This document shows positions 41,385-50,312 of a stretch of 64,000 nucleotides of DNA, piece by piece. Position 1 is the first letter of the stretch, and every line of letters starts with the position of its first letter. The notes below the pieces were generated by a model that was given only the letters and a program-made list of their open reading frames with translations, made no database searches and was not told the origin of the DNA. A program made the position numbers and the translations under genes. The stretch comes from Methylovirgula sp. (GTDB lineage: Bacteria > Pseudomonadota > Alphaproteobacteria > Rhizobiales > Beijerinckiaceae): the NCBI RefSeq assembly GCF_037200945.1, contig NZ_JBBCGP010000001.1:2354501-2418500 (forward strand), read 5' to 3'.

Positions 41385-41396
41385 TTACCTAGGTAA
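41385..41396. repeat. Perfect 12-base palindrome TTACCTAGGTAA
   Basis: It lies in the 256-base convergent gap between the LigB-like gene and the second GntR gene. No promoter is expected there, so it may be a terminator remnant, a protein-binding site or chance. Confidence 0.3.
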
Positions 41397-41425
41397 AGTC
41401 GGCTAAATAAATCACCGGGCCACTC

Positions 41426-42142
41426 TTAGGCGAGCCTTAATGCCTGGTGGATCGCTGCAGGCGATGACAAGGAACGGATCAGCGAGGATTTGACGCTGGC
41501 GACATGGTCCCGCATCAACATTTCGGCGCGCCAAGGCTCGCGGCCAACGATCGCTTCAAATATTCGGTGATGATCGTCATGACGGCGACGCACATCGCCC
41601 TCTTCGAACGCGACGACATTACGTGGCGATGAAACGGGCACCTGCTGACACAGGTAAACCATGTCGCTCAGAAGCCTTGATCCCGCCGACGAAAGAATGG
41701 TTTCGTGGAAACTGGCATTGATGCCACTGTATTGCGCCCGATGTTCATTCGTGACGTGACCGCTGGAAATCATTTCATCGCCGTCATGCAGCGATTGACG
41801 AAGAATTGCGAGTTCGCTCGCATCCAGGCCTCGTTCGGCGCCTTGTCGCGCAGCAAGACCCTCAAGCACAGCGCGCACTTCGTAGGCATTGATGATTTCG
41901 CCAGTTGGAAATTCACGCAATGTGTAGCCGCGGTTCGGCGTGTAATCGAGCAGGCCTTCCGACGCGAGTTTCTGAAGGGCTGCCCGGACCGGGGTGCGCG
42001 ATACCCCCAATAGACTGGTCAGTTTGATTTCGTGCAAGCGTTCGCCGGGGTCGAACTGGCCAGCCATGATTGCGGCACGCAATGCCTCAACGACCGATTC
42101 TGATCTGGTGGATAAGACCTCGCCCGCGCGCCTATCGCTCAT
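41426..42142 (-). CDS. GntR-family (FCD) transcriptional regulator of the amide/ABC-importer cluster
   Basis: The ATG at 42142 is chosen ('MSDRRAGEVLSTRSESVVEA'); the frame continues upstream through the operator region, which argues against a longer start. The 238-residue protein has the winged helix-turn-helix 'EIKLTSLLGVSRTPVRAALQ' and 'LASEGLLDYTPNRGYTLREF', then a helical FCD domain with 'EVRAVLEGLAARQGAERGL'. It is divergent from the isochorismatase-family gene across a region with several TGTATA motifs, and is the likely regulator of the downstream operon. Confidence 0.85.
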   Translation of the reverse strand: MSDRRAGEVLSTRSESVVEALRAAIMAGQFDPGERLHEIKLTSLLGVSRTPVRAALQKLASEGLLDYTPNRGYTLREFPTGEIINAYEVRAVLEGLAARQGAERGLDASELAILRQSLHDGDEMISSGHVTNEHRAQYSGINASFHETILSSAGSRLLSDMVYLCQQVPVSSPRNVVAFEEGDVRRRHDDHHRIFEAIVGREPWRAEMLMRDHVASVKSSLIRSLSSPAAIHQALRLA

Positions 42143-42169
42143 AACGCTTCCGAATCGAGAGACCCAATT

Positions 42170-42301
42170 TGTATACATTATATACAGTGGGGGCAGTCCA
42201 GGACAAGCTGGCACGCCGCACTTGTATATGTGACTAGTATTCGAGCGCCCTGTGTATATTTTACCCGCCCTCCGCCTAATTGTTCCGCAATATTGTATAC
42301 A
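42170..42301. promoter_or_regulatory. Cluster of TGTATACA-type sites between the second GntR gene and its target operon
   Basis: Perfect 8-base palindromes TGTATACA occur at 42170-42177 and 42294-42301, with related TGTATAT sequences at 42223-42230 and 42253-42260. The spacing of the two full sites is 124 bases. These are candidate operators for the divergent GntR protein. Confidence 0.55.
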
Positions 42302-42455
42302 TTTATTTTGACTGATTGTCTGAATGTATTGCAGATTAAGCATCGGGTAACGAACTCGGGGCGGTCATGACCAGCGCTATGAGGGAAGGGGGCGGCGGGG
42401 TTGCACGCGGTGCGCCCTGCGAGAGTCCGATTGTCGGAAACCCGGAGGCTCTCCC

Positions 42456-43109
42456 ATGAATTTCGGTGTCGATCATCCCAAGGCGGCCGTCATCGCGATT
42501 GACCTGCATCGGGGTCATCTCGACATGGACGTCGCGACCATGCCGACCTCACCTCAGATCGCGAGACAGGTGATCGTTGCCAACAAGCGTCTGTTCGATT
42601 GGGCGCGGTCCAAAAATATCCCGATCATTCATCTGCTCACGCAGTACCGCGACGAAGCGGAAATCATCTGCAATCCATTTTGGCGTACGCGCGCCGAGGA
42701 TCCGAAGGCGACTCGCAAGAATGTCCTGCGCCACAATATCGCGGGTATGCCCGGCGTTACGATCATGCCGGAATTGTACGATCGTACACGCGACCTCGTG
42801 GTCGATACGAAGAAACGCTACGACTGTTTCATTGGCACCGACCTTGAATTCACGCTGCGAGCGCATGGGATCAATACGCTGCTCGTAACCGGCGTGAACA
42901 CAAACTCCTGTGTCCTGGCAACCGTAACCGCCGCCAATGTCCGGGATTTCGCGGTGATTGTCGTGAAAGACTGTGTGGAAACCATGGACGGCACCGAGCT
43001 GCATGATGCCGGCCTGCTCTGTATCAAGACCGCGTTTGGTCTCGTGATCGACACAGGTGAGATTCAACAGCTCGGTATCTTCGCGTCAGCTGGCAAGGAT
43101 GCAGCATGA
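42456..43109 (+). CDS. Isochorismatase-family cysteine hydrolase (amidohydrolase)
   Basis: A 217-residue protein with the family triad: Asp16 ('AVIAIDLHRGH'), Lys119 ('VVDTKKRYDCF') and Cys152 ('VNTNSCVLATV'). Members with this Cys hydrolyse amides or ureas such as maleamate, N-carbamoylsarcosine, biuret, nicotinamide or ureidoacrylate. AACCCGGAGG stands upstream of the ATG. It is the first gene of the operon controlled by the GntR gene and precedes an ABC importer, so it may release ammonia from an imported amide. The exact substrate is unknown. Confidence 0.85.
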   Translation: MNFGVDHPKAAVIAIDLHRGHLDMDVATMPTSPQIARQVIVANKRLFDWARSKNIPIIHLLTQYRDEAEIICNPFWRTRAEDPKATRKNVLRHNIAGMPGVTIMPELYDRTRDLVVDTKKRYDCFIGTDLEFTLRAHGINTLLVTGVNTNSCVLATVTAANVRDFAVIVVKDCVETMDGTELHDAGLLCIKTAFGLVIDTGEIQQLGIFASAGKDAA

Positions 43110-43185
43110 AGTTACCGACGCATCCGTCATCCGATCCGGCGACAAAGGCCGCGCCATCGAACACGCTGAACAGTGATGTTCCAGC

Positions 43186-44046
43186 ATGATGGGAATCAAT
43201 CTCTTCCAGATTTTGAATGGCCTGACCTTTGCGGCGCTTTTGTTCATCGTCGCATCCGGTTTCACGCTGATCTTCGGGCTTCTGCGCATCGTCAACCTGG
43301 CGCATGGCGCGCTTTATCTGCTCGGCGGCTTGATCGGATATTCAATCGCGCAAGCAACTGGTAGTTTTATTCTCGCCGTGCTGGGCGCCATGGCCGCAGT
43401 GGCCCTGCTTGGTGCTGCGCTCGACAGAGGGTTGCTGCGTTTTGTCCACGGCGCCGAATTGCGACAGGTTCTGCTGACGCTGGGCGTGGCTTTTATCCTA
43501 GACGATCTTGGGCTCGTGATCTGGGGCGGTGACACGTTCTCAGTGCCCGTTCCAGAGGCGCTGCGCGGCGCAATGCACATAGGCAATTTTTTCTATCCGA
43601 AATACCGCATCTTTGTGCTGGCGCTCGGCATCGTTGTCTTCGCCGCGTTATGGCTTCTCCTGAATAAGACCCGCCTTGGCGCGCTGATACGTGCCGGCGT
43701 CGATGATCCTGAAATGGTCGAGGCGATGGGCATCAATATCCGCCGCGTCTTCCTCGGAACTTTTATGCTTGGCGCAGCGCTCGCAGGACTTGGCGGCGTC
43801 GTCGGCGGCGCCTTTCTTACGCTCTACCCGAGCGCCGATGCCGAGATTCTCGTTTTCTCGCTCGCGGTCGTGATCATTGGGGGACGCGGCAGCCTCTGGG
43901 GTGCTGCTCTAGGCGCCGTGCTGGTCGGTCTCCTGAACGCGATCGGCCAGGTGATATTCCCCGAACTTTCCTATTTCGTCATTTTCGGACCGATGGCGCT
44001 GCTGCTCGCGTTTCGCCCGCTCGGCCTCTTCGGGAGGACCGCGTGA
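43186..44046 (+). CDS. Branched-chain amino acid-type ABC transporter permease (LivH type)
   Basis: A 286-residue membrane protein with about eight hydrophobic segments and the LivH features 'GLTFAALLFIVASGFTLIFG', 'RIVNLAHGALYLLGG' and 'MEAMG'-like region 'MVEAMGINIRRVFLGTFMLG'. HAAT-type importers move amino acids, amides, urea or aromatic compounds. It starts with tandem ATGs (43186 and 43189) 76 bases after the hydrolase and overlaps the LivM gene by 4 bases. Confidence 0.9.
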   Translation: MMGINLFQILNGLTFAALLFIVASGFTLIFGLLRIVNLAHGALYLLGGLIGYSIAQATGSFILAVLGAMAAVALLGAALDRGLLRFVHGAELRQVLLTLGVAFILDDLGLVIWGGDTFSVPVPEALRGAMHIGNFFYPKYRIFVLALGIVVFAALWLLLNKTRLGALIRAGVDDPEMVEAMGINIRRVFLGTFMLGAALAGLGGVVGGAFLTLYPSADAEILVFSLAVVIIGGRGSLWGAALGAVLVGLLNAIGQVIFPELSYFVIFGPMALLLAFRPLGLFGRTA

Positions 44047-45035
44047 CGCCAACGCAGATGAACGCCGTATCGGCAGGGCAGGGGGTTCGCGCACATAAGT
44101 TGCGTACAACAATATGGATCGCCTCGGTCTTGGCAGTTCTTGCCGCGTTACCGCTCGTCCTATCAAGCTATCAGACCTCGATCGCAACGCAGGTTCTGAT
44201 TTTCAGCGTGCTTGCGATGTCGATCGACATTCTCGCCGGCTATGCTGGCCGCACCTCGGTTGGTCATGGCGCCATCTTCGGCGTTTCAACCTATGTCGCG
44301 ATCTATTGGACGTCTTCGATAGGCGGCGATCTCTGGGTTGGGGTCGCGCTTGGAATCCTTGCGGCAGCCGCGCTTTCGGCAGTTTTTGGCCTGCTCGCGG
44401 TCCGGACGTCCGGCGTCTATTTTCTCCTGCTGACGCTCGCCCTCGGCATGATCGTCTGGGGTGTGTGCTTGCGATGGACGGGCATCACCGGTGGTGAGAA
44501 CGGTCTGCGTGGTATTGGTCGTCCTGACTTCATCGCCGACGATAAGAACTTCTATTACGCTGTCTTGATCGTCGTCTCGCTTTCGACTTTCGTGATGTGG
44601 CGATTCGTTCATTCGCCCTTCGGCCTGGCGTTGCGCGGCATCCGCGACTCAGAGAGTCGCATGCGCAGCCTCGGCTACAATGTCCCACTGCATGTGTTCC
44701 TGGCGTTCCTGATGTCCGGTTTGTTCGCGGGAATAGCCGGCGCCCTCTATATGCTCTTCAACAACTTCGTCAGTCCGTCGACGGTTGAACTGTCGCAATC
44801 AGTTTCCGGACTTTTAATGGCGGTCACGGGCGGTGTCGGCACGCTCTTCGGGTCATTCGTGGGCGCGGCGGCGATCATCGTTCTTGAAAACGTCGTCAGC
44901 AGCTTCACGGCGCGTTGGCCGACAATCCTCGGTCTCACCTTCGTTCTCATTATGATTTTCGCGCCGGAAGGCGTGGTCGGCCGTGCGCGCGTCCTGCTCG
45001 CTCGCTGGGGTTCAAGACGCTCGTTGGAAGGATAA
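44043..45035 (+). CDS. Branched-chain amino acid-type ABC transporter permease (LivM type)
   Basis: A 330-residue membrane protein starting with GTG inside the LivH end. It carries 'VLAMSIDILAGYAGRTSVGH' and 'GVSTYVAIYW', the LivM signature region, and 'MRSLGYNVPLHVFLAFLMSG' later, with about nine to ten hydrophobic segments. It forms the translocation channel with LivH. The stop abuts the start of the binding protein gene (TAAATG). Confidence 0.9.
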   Translation: MTPTQMNAVSAGQGVRAHKLRTTIWIASVLAVLAALPLVLSSYQTSIATQVLIFSVLAMSIDILAGYAGRTSVGHGAIFGVSTYVAIYWTSSIGGDLWVGVALGILAAAALSAVFGLLAVRTSGVYFLLLTLALGMIVWGVCLRWTGITGGENGLRGIGRPDFIADDKNFYYAVLIVVSLSTFVMWRFVHSPFGLALRGIRDSESRMRSLGYNVPLHVFLAFLMSGLFAGIAGALYMLFNNFVSPSTVELSQSVSGLLMAVTGGVGTLFGSFVGAAAIIVLENVVSSFTARWPTILGLTFVLIMIFAPEGVVGRARVLLARWGSRRSLEG

Positions 45036-46298
45036 ATGATGGATCGCAGAAGCTTTCTTAAGACGACGGGTCTCACACTTGCCGCGGGCACTGGTGTTCT
45101 ATCGGCGCCTTTCATTGCGCGCGCACAGAGTGCGCCGATTCGCATCGGCCTGATGGCGCCGCAAACCGGTGTGGTCGCCGCCGGCGGCCGTGAGATTATC
45201 AATGGTTTTACGTTGTTCTGGGACAGCGTCGGCAACGAGGCAGGCGGACGAAAGGTTGAGATCATCATCGAAGACGATGCCTCTAACCCCGACACGGCCT
45301 TGCAGAAGGCACGCCGGCTGGTTGAACAGGCGAACGTTGATTTCCTCTTCGGCAATCTCCTGGCGAACACCGGCCTTGCCGTTGCGAATTATGTGAAGGG
45401 CAACGGAACGCCCTATTTCATCCCCGTCATCGCCGCCGACGACCTGACGCAGCGAAGGCGGATCAAGAACGTGATTCGGGCCGGCGGGTACAGCGCCAGC
45501 CAATTCTCGCGTCCGCTGGCCGATTGGGCGCTCAAGCAGGGCTACAAGAAAGTCGCGATGATCTCGCAGGATTACACGTTCGGCCACGAGCAATGCGGCG
45601 GATTTTCGCAGACTTTCACCGAAGGCGGCGGCGCGATTGTGGGGCAGTTCTGGCATCCGCTGAACACGTCGGATTTCAGCCCCTATCTTGGGCAGGTCGC
45701 AACGCTTCAGCCCGATGCCGTGTTCGCGATGGAAACCGGGGCAGATTCTGCACGTCTGATCCAGCAGTACGCGAGCTTCGGTCTGAAGGGGCAAATTCCG
45801 CTACTTGGCTCACAGAATGCGGCGGACCAGTCCGTTATCCGCACGATGGGCTCTGAGTGCGAAGGCATCGTCACGTCGGCGCATTTCGCGGAGGGTGCCG
45901 ATCTGCCGGCGACGCGGGCCTTCGTGAAGACTTATTCCGACAAATTCGGAAAGATCCCGTCGCTTTATGCTTTTTCGCATTATGTCGGTGCGATGTGGGT
46001 GGCGAAAGCGATCAACACGATCGGCGGCAAGGTCGCGGATCGCGATCTCTTTATCGATACGGTGCTTAAGACCGATCTACCCAACAGTCCACTCGGCAGG
46101 CCCGTGCGGTTCGACCAATACGGCAACCCGATCTACGACGTATTCATCCGAAAAGTCGTCAAAAATAACGAGGGCAAATATTGGAACGTGCCGATCGAGA
46201 CCTATCCGCAGGTCTCGCAGTTCTGGAAATATGATCCGGTGACCTACATGAAACAGCCGCCGTACTCCCGTGATTTTCAAGGCATCAAGAAGGCCTGA
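45036..46298 (+). CDS. ABC transporter substrate-binding protein, branched-chain amino acid type
   Basis: A 420-residue periplasmic protein. The N-terminus 'MMDRRSFLKTTGLTLAAGTG' has a twin-arginine motif (RRSFLK), so it may be exported folded by Tat; cleavage is likely after 'IARAQS'. The mature part begins 'IRIGLMAPQTGVVAAGGREI' and has the two-lobe periplasmic-binding fold of the Leu/Ile/Val or amide-urea class. It captures the substrate for the LivHM-GF importer encoded around it. The ligand cannot be predicted by eye. Confidence 0.9.
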   Translation: MMDRRSFLKTTGLTLAAGTGVLSAPFIARAQSAPIRIGLMAPQTGVVAAGGREIINGFTLFWDSVGNEAGGRKVEIIIEDDASNPDTALQKARRLVEQANVDFLFGNLLANTGLAVANYVKGNGTPYFIPVIAADDLTQRRRIKNVIRAGGYSASQFSRPLADWALKQGYKKVAMISQDYTFGHEQCGGFSQTFTEGGGAIVGQFWHPLNTSDFSPYLGQVATLQPDAVFAMETGADSARLIQQYASFGLKGQIPLLGSQNAADQSVIRTMGSECEGIVTSAHFAEGADLPATRAFVKTYSDKFGKIPSLYAFSHYVGAMWVAKAINTIGGKVADRDLFIDTVLKTDLPNSPLGRPVRFDQYGNPIYDVFIRKVVKNNEGKYWNVPIETYPQVSQFWKYDPVTYMKQPPYSRDFQGIKKA

Positions 46299-46319
46299 TC
46301 GGGGTCTCTAGATACGAGC

Positions 46320-47084
46320 GTGCGTGTGTCAGATATTATCCTCAAACTTGATCATGTCGGTGTCCGGTTCGACGCGTTGAAAGCCGTCGATGACGTATCG
46401 TTGCGCATCAACCGCGGTGAACGGCGTGCGATCATCGGCCCGAACGGGGCCGGGAAAACGACGTTATTCAATGCCATCACCGGCGTCGTGCGGCCGACTT
46501 CGGGACGAATCGAATTCGACGATCGCGACATTACGCAATTGCCACCACATCGCCGCGCCGCTTGTGGCATCAGCCGTACATTCCAGATCACAAATCTGTT
46601 TCCAAGCCTGACTGTACGGCAAAACATGGAGCTTGCTCTTCGTGGGCTTAAAGCGCGCAAATTCTCATTCTTCGGAACGAGCGAACTTACGAACAACGAG
46701 TATACGCAGGCCGAGCGTGCGCTCGGCTTATCGCGGTTGGGTTCGCGCGCTGGCGCCTTGGTGAGCGAACTTTCTTACGGCGAACAGCGGCAACTCGAAA
46801 TGGCTATGGCGCTCGCGCCTGGTCCTCGCCTGCTTCTTCTGGACGAGCCCGCCGCCGGCCTGTCGCCCGCCGAACGCGTGATTGTCACTGATGTCATCCG
46901 TGCGTTGCCCGCGGAGATCACAATCGTGCTGATCGAGCATGATATGGATCTGGTACTGTCGCTCGTCGATTGGGTCACATGCCTGAACAATGGACAGTTC
47001 CTCGCGGACGGTGCTCCGGCCGAGATCCGAGAGAATGCCGATATCCAGAACGTCTATCTCGGCAGGCCCCGTCACCATGCTTGA
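46320..47084 (+). CDS. ABC transporter ATP-binding protein (LivG type)
   Basis: A 254-residue ATPase starting with GTG (46320; another GTG at 46326 is possible). Walker A is 'IGPNGAGKTTLFNAITG', the signature 'SELSYGEQRQLEMAMAL', Walker B 'LLLLDEPAAGLSP', and the LivG-type insert 'GISRTFQITNLFPSLTV' follows Walker A. It powers uptake together with the LivF-type ATPase, whose gene overlaps it by 8 bases. Confidence 0.92.
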   Translation: MRVSDIILKLDHVGVRFDALKAVDDVSLRINRGERRAIIGPNGAGKTTLFNAITGVVRPTSGRIEFDDRDITQLPPHRRAACGISRTFQITNLFPSLTVRQNMELALRGLKARKFSFFGTSELTNNEYTQAERALGLSRLGSRAGALVSELSYGEQRQLEMAMALAPGPRLLLLDEPAAGLSPAERVIVTDVIRALPAEITIVLIEHDMDLVLSLVDWVTCLNNGQFLADGAPAEIRENADIQNVYLGRPRHHA

Positions 47085-47781
47085 GATTCATGACCTTCAG
47101 AGCTTTTACGGTGAGGCCCATGTCGTTCAGGGGGCCTCGCTCACCGTCCGCGATCACGAAGTCGTGGCGCTGCTCGGCCGCAACGGGATGGGCAAGACGA
47201 GCCTCATCCGCTCGATAATGGGCCTTTCCGCGCCATGCGTGCGCGGCGGCAGTGTCACCTGGAAGGGTGAAAGCTTGACCGGTCTCAGGCCGCACGACAT
47301 CGCCCACCATAAGATCGCGCTTGTGCCTCAGGGACGGCGGCTATTTCCCTCGCTCACCGTCACCGAACACCTGACAATGATCAAGCCGATCCGCGTCAAA
47401 GAGGGATGGACAGTCGAACGCATCTTCGGATTGTTTCCACGCCTCGCGGAACGCCGCAACAATAGGGGCAATCAATTGTCTGGCGGGGAGCGTCAGATGC
47501 TCGCTGTCGGGCGCGCTCTGATGATCGATCCGGAACTGATCTTGATGGATGAGCCATCGGAAGGGCTCGCGCCGGTCATGGTGCAACATCTCGGGGACAT
47601 CATCATGCAACTCAAACATGATGGCATAGCGATCCTTCTGGTCGAGCAAAATCTCTACAGCGCCCTTGCCGTCGCGGATCGCGCGTATGTGCTTGAGACC
47701 GGCAAGGTGGTCTACGAAGCCCAAGCCTCCGAGCTCGTCGATGATCCGCGGTCACTCGTGCGCTTTCTCGGCGTGCATTAA
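47077..47781 (+). CDS. ABC transporter ATP-binding protein (LivF type)
   Basis: The ATG at 47077 gives 234 residues beginning 'MLEIHDLQSFYGEAHVVQGA'; the longer frame from 46990 lies within the LivG gene. Walker A is 'LLGRNGMGKTSLIRSIMG', the signature 'NQLSGGERQMLAVGRAL', Walker B 'LILMDEPSEGLAPV'. This completes the five-part importer HMKGF in one operon. Confidence 0.92.
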   Translation: MLEIHDLQSFYGEAHVVQGASLTVRDHEVVALLGRNGMGKTSLIRSIMGLSAPCVRGGSVTWKGESLTGLRPHDIAHHKIALVPQGRRLFPSLTVTEHLTMIKPIRVKEGWTVERIFGLFPRLAERRNNRGNQLSGGERQMLAVGRALMIDPELILMDEPSEGLAPVMVQHLGDIIMQLKHDGIAILLVEQNLYSALAVADRAYVLETGKVVYEAQASELVDDPRSLVRFLGVH

Positions 47782-47789
47782 TTTCATCA

Positions 47790-49307
47790 ATGTCAGGACG
47801 AAACATGCTCAATCAGAACGCTCCGTTCGGGCTCTACATCAATGGCCAATTCAGACCAAGTTCGAGCGGTGGTACAATTCCGGTCGAGAATCCAAAGGAC
47901 GGCCGCATCATAGCCCATGTCGCGGAGGGCGAAGCGGCGGATATCGACGCGGCCATCGACGCCGCTGAAGAGGCGGGGAAGATCTGGGCCGCGACCCCCG
48001 GAGCCGTGCGCGGCGACATCATGCATCGCGCCGCAGAGCTTCTGGCCGCCCGCCTCAATGATCTGGTGACGATCGAGGTTGACCAGATCGGCCGGCCGCG
48101 CCGGGAGATGAGCGCCCAATTGGGCCGTCTGCCCGAATGGTTTCGCTATTTTGGCGCGATTGCTCGAACGCACGAAGATACTGTTCCGCCGTTCGGCGGG
48201 AACTTCCTGAATTATACGCGACGCGTGCCGCTCGGCGTCGTCGGCCATGTTACGCCGTGGAATCATCCGTTACTGATCCTGACAAAGAAAGTCGCGCCAG
48301 CCATGGCGGCCGGCAACACGATGGTGGTGAAGCCGAGTGAGCTTGCACCGATCACGCCGCTGCTGCTCGGCGACATCTTCAAGGAAGCGGGGGTCCCAGA
48401 CGGGGTCTACAACGTTGTTCCCGGTTACGGCGCGACGGCCGGGCTTGCATTGTCGTCGAGTCCGCGTATTGCGAAGATTGATCTCACAGGCGGCACGGAG
48501 ACCGGCAAAGCGGTGGCCGCGGTCGCAGGCCATAATTTGACGCGGGTGGCGGCGGAACTCGGCGGCAAAGCGTCTGTGGTGGTTTTCCCGGATACGCCGA
48601 TCGATCGCTGCGTTGCGGCAACATTGTTTGCGTCGTTCATCGCGGCCGGCCAAACCTGTGTGCAGGGCGCGCGGCTCGTCGTGCATCGTTCGATTCATGA
48701 CGAAGTGGTCGAAAAACTCGTGGCGCGCGCCACCGCCATCAAAATCGGTGATCCGCAGGACATGGCGACGCAGATGGGGCCGCTCGTCTCTGCGAAACAA
48801 CGTGATGTCACTGAACGCTACGTGAAGATTGGTCTGGAGGAGGGTGCGACCCTGGCCGCCGGCGGCAGGCGTCCGGAAGGTGGCGCCTTCGACAACGGCT
48901 ATTACTACACGCCCACGATTTTTACCGGCGTGACGAATGGCATGCGCATCGCGCAGGAGGAGATTTTCGGGCCGGTGGTCTGCGTTATTCCGTTCGAAAC
49001 AGAGGAGGAGGCGATCGCCCTCGCGAATGGTACAGAATTCGGCCTCGCAACCTCGATCTGGACACGCGATCTGGCCCGTGCGCACCGCGTCGCCCACCGC
49101 CTGCAGAGCGGCATCACCTGGATCAACGATCATCACCGGATCGATCCATGCTCGCCATGGGGCGGATTCAAGATGAGCGGACTCGGACGCGAGAACGGCC
49201 TGGTCGCCTACGAAGAATACACGCAGATCCAAAACATCATCGTCAATCTGTCCGATGAAACATTCGATTGGTACGCCCGGGACGGCGTGGAAAAGCGCTA
49301 CAGCTAA
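47790..49307 (+). CDS. Aldehyde dehydrogenase family protein
   Basis: A 505-residue NAD(P)-dependent aldehyde dehydrogenase. The catalytic Cys is in 'AAGQTCVQGARLVVH', the general-base Glu in 'VAAELGGKASVVV', the Asn in 'GHVTPWNHPLLI', and the cofactor motif is 'DLTGGTETGKAVAAV'. A second ATG at 47805 is possible as start. It lies 8 bases after the importer genes and its stop overlaps the ATG of the amidohydrolase gene by one base (TAATG). It could oxidise a semialdehyde made by the neighbouring decarboxylase-like enzyme. Confidence 0.9.
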   Translation: MSGRNMLNQNAPFGLYINGQFRPSSSGGTIPVENPKDGRIIAHVAEGEAADIDAAIDAAEEAGKIWAATPGAVRGDIMHRAAELLAARLNDLVTIEVDQIGRPRREMSAQLGRLPEWFRYFGAIARTHEDTVPPFGGNFLNYTRRVPLGVVGHVTPWNHPLLILTKKVAPAMAAGNTMVVKPSELAPITPLLLGDIFKEAGVPDGVYNVVPGYGATAGLALSSSPRIAKIDLTGGTETGKAVAAVAGHNLTRVAAELGGKASVVVFPDTPIDRCVAATLFASFIAAGQTCVQGARLVVHRSIHDEVVEKLVARATAIKIGDPQDMATQMGPLVSAKQRDVTERYVKIGLEEGATLAAGGRRPEGGAFDNGYYYTPTIFTGVTNGMRIAQEEIFGPVVCVIPFETEEEAIALANGTEFGLATSIWTRDLARAHRVAHRLQSGITWINDHHRIDPCSPWGGFKMSGLGRENGLVAYEEYTQIQNIIVNLSDETFDWYARDGVEKRYS

Positions 49308-50296
49308 TGCATATCGACATCCATAGTCACGTCATTCCCCAGCGTGTCGTTACGGCAATTGAGGCCGATCCGAAGCAGTTTCGGGCTCGGATCGAGGGTG
49401 ACGGTGCCGCACGCAAAATGGTCCACGCTCAGGGCTATGTCTATCCGCTCTCCGCTGAGTTTCATCGCCCCGAGGCAAAGCTCGAAGCGATGGATCGCAA
49501 GGGCATCGATATTTCCGTGATCTCTCCGGCCCCGCCCATGTTCTGCTACTGGGCGGACGCGGATGCCGCGCTGGAACTTGCGGCTCTCGTCAACGATGGC
49601 GTCGCCGACATGGTTGCCACAAAGCCAAGCCGGCTCCGCGGCATGGCGATCGTCCCGATGCAGCATCCGGACGCCGCGGTCGCCGAATTGGAACGCGTGG
49701 TCAAGGCCTATAACTTCAAGGCTGTCGAGATCGGCACATCGATCGAAGGCGCTCAACTGGCAGAAGAGCGGTTCCGACCGCTCTTGCGGCGTGCATCGGA
49801 GCTTGGCGTGTTTGTCTTCGCGCATCCTTATTACGTCAGCGCCAAAGCGGGACTCGAAGCCTATTATCTCACCAACCTGATCGGCAATCCGCTCGACACG
49901 ACAGTCATGCTCGCCAATCTGATGTTTTCCGGGCGGCTCGACGAACTGCCTGACCTGAAGCTCGTACTCGCGCATGGCGGAGGTTTCTTGCCCTACCAGA
50001 TCGGTCGCCTGGTCCATGGGCATAAAGTTCGTGCCGAAGCAAAAAAGATAACAAGGTCGTCGCCGAAGGATCTGTTGAAACAGGTTTACTTCGATAGCCT
50101 CGTGTTCGAGCCACAGGCGTTGCGCTACCTGATCGATCTTGTCGGCGCGGATCACGTCTGCATCGGGACTGACGCCCCATTCGATATGGCCGACGACAAT
50201 CCGAGGGCGACGATCGAATGCGTGCCGGGCATAAGTGAACAGGAATGCGCATGCGTACGCTGCGGCACCGCGCTGAAGCTGCTGCGCGAAACCTGA
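49307..50296 (+). CDS. Amidohydrolase-superfamily protein, ACMSD-type decarboxylase/hydrolase
   Basis: The ATG at 49307 overlaps the dehydrogenase stop; 329 residues. The metal-binding HxH is 'HIDIHSHVIPQ' at residues 2-12, further His in 'GVFVFAHPYYVS' and 'KLVLAHGGGFLPY', and the metal Asp in 'VCIGTDAPFDMA'. This pattern belongs to the 2-amino-3-carboxymuconate-6-semialdehyde decarboxylase (ACMSD)-like group, which includes decarboxylases and hydrolases of aromatic or ring-opened acids. Pairing with an aldehyde dehydrogenase resembles the ACMSD-dehydrogenase pair of aminophenol-type pathways, but the substrate here is not established. Confidence 0.85.
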   Translation: MHIDIHSHVIPQRVVTAIEADPKQFRARIEGDGAARKMVHAQGYVYPLSAEFHRPEAKLEAMDRKGIDISVISPAPPMFCYWADADAALELAALVNDGVADMVATKPSRLRGMAIVPMQHPDAAVAELERVVKAYNFKAVEIGTSIEGAQLAEERFRPLLRRASELGVFVFAHPYYVSAKAGLEAYYLTNLIGNPLDTTVMLANLMFSGRLDELPDLKLVLAHGGGFLPYQIGRLVHGHKVRAEAKKITRSSPKDLLKQVYFDSLVFEPQALRYLIDLVGADHVCIGTDAPFDMADDNPRATIECVPGISEQECACVRCGTALKLLRET

Positions 50297-50312
50297 CTGC
50301 AGGAGTGAAGAG

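Noticed and set aside
48270..50155. Long minus-strand frames opposite the aldehyde dehydrogenase and ACMSD-like genes
   Set aside because: The plus-strand genes have complete catalytic motifs; the antisense frames show none.
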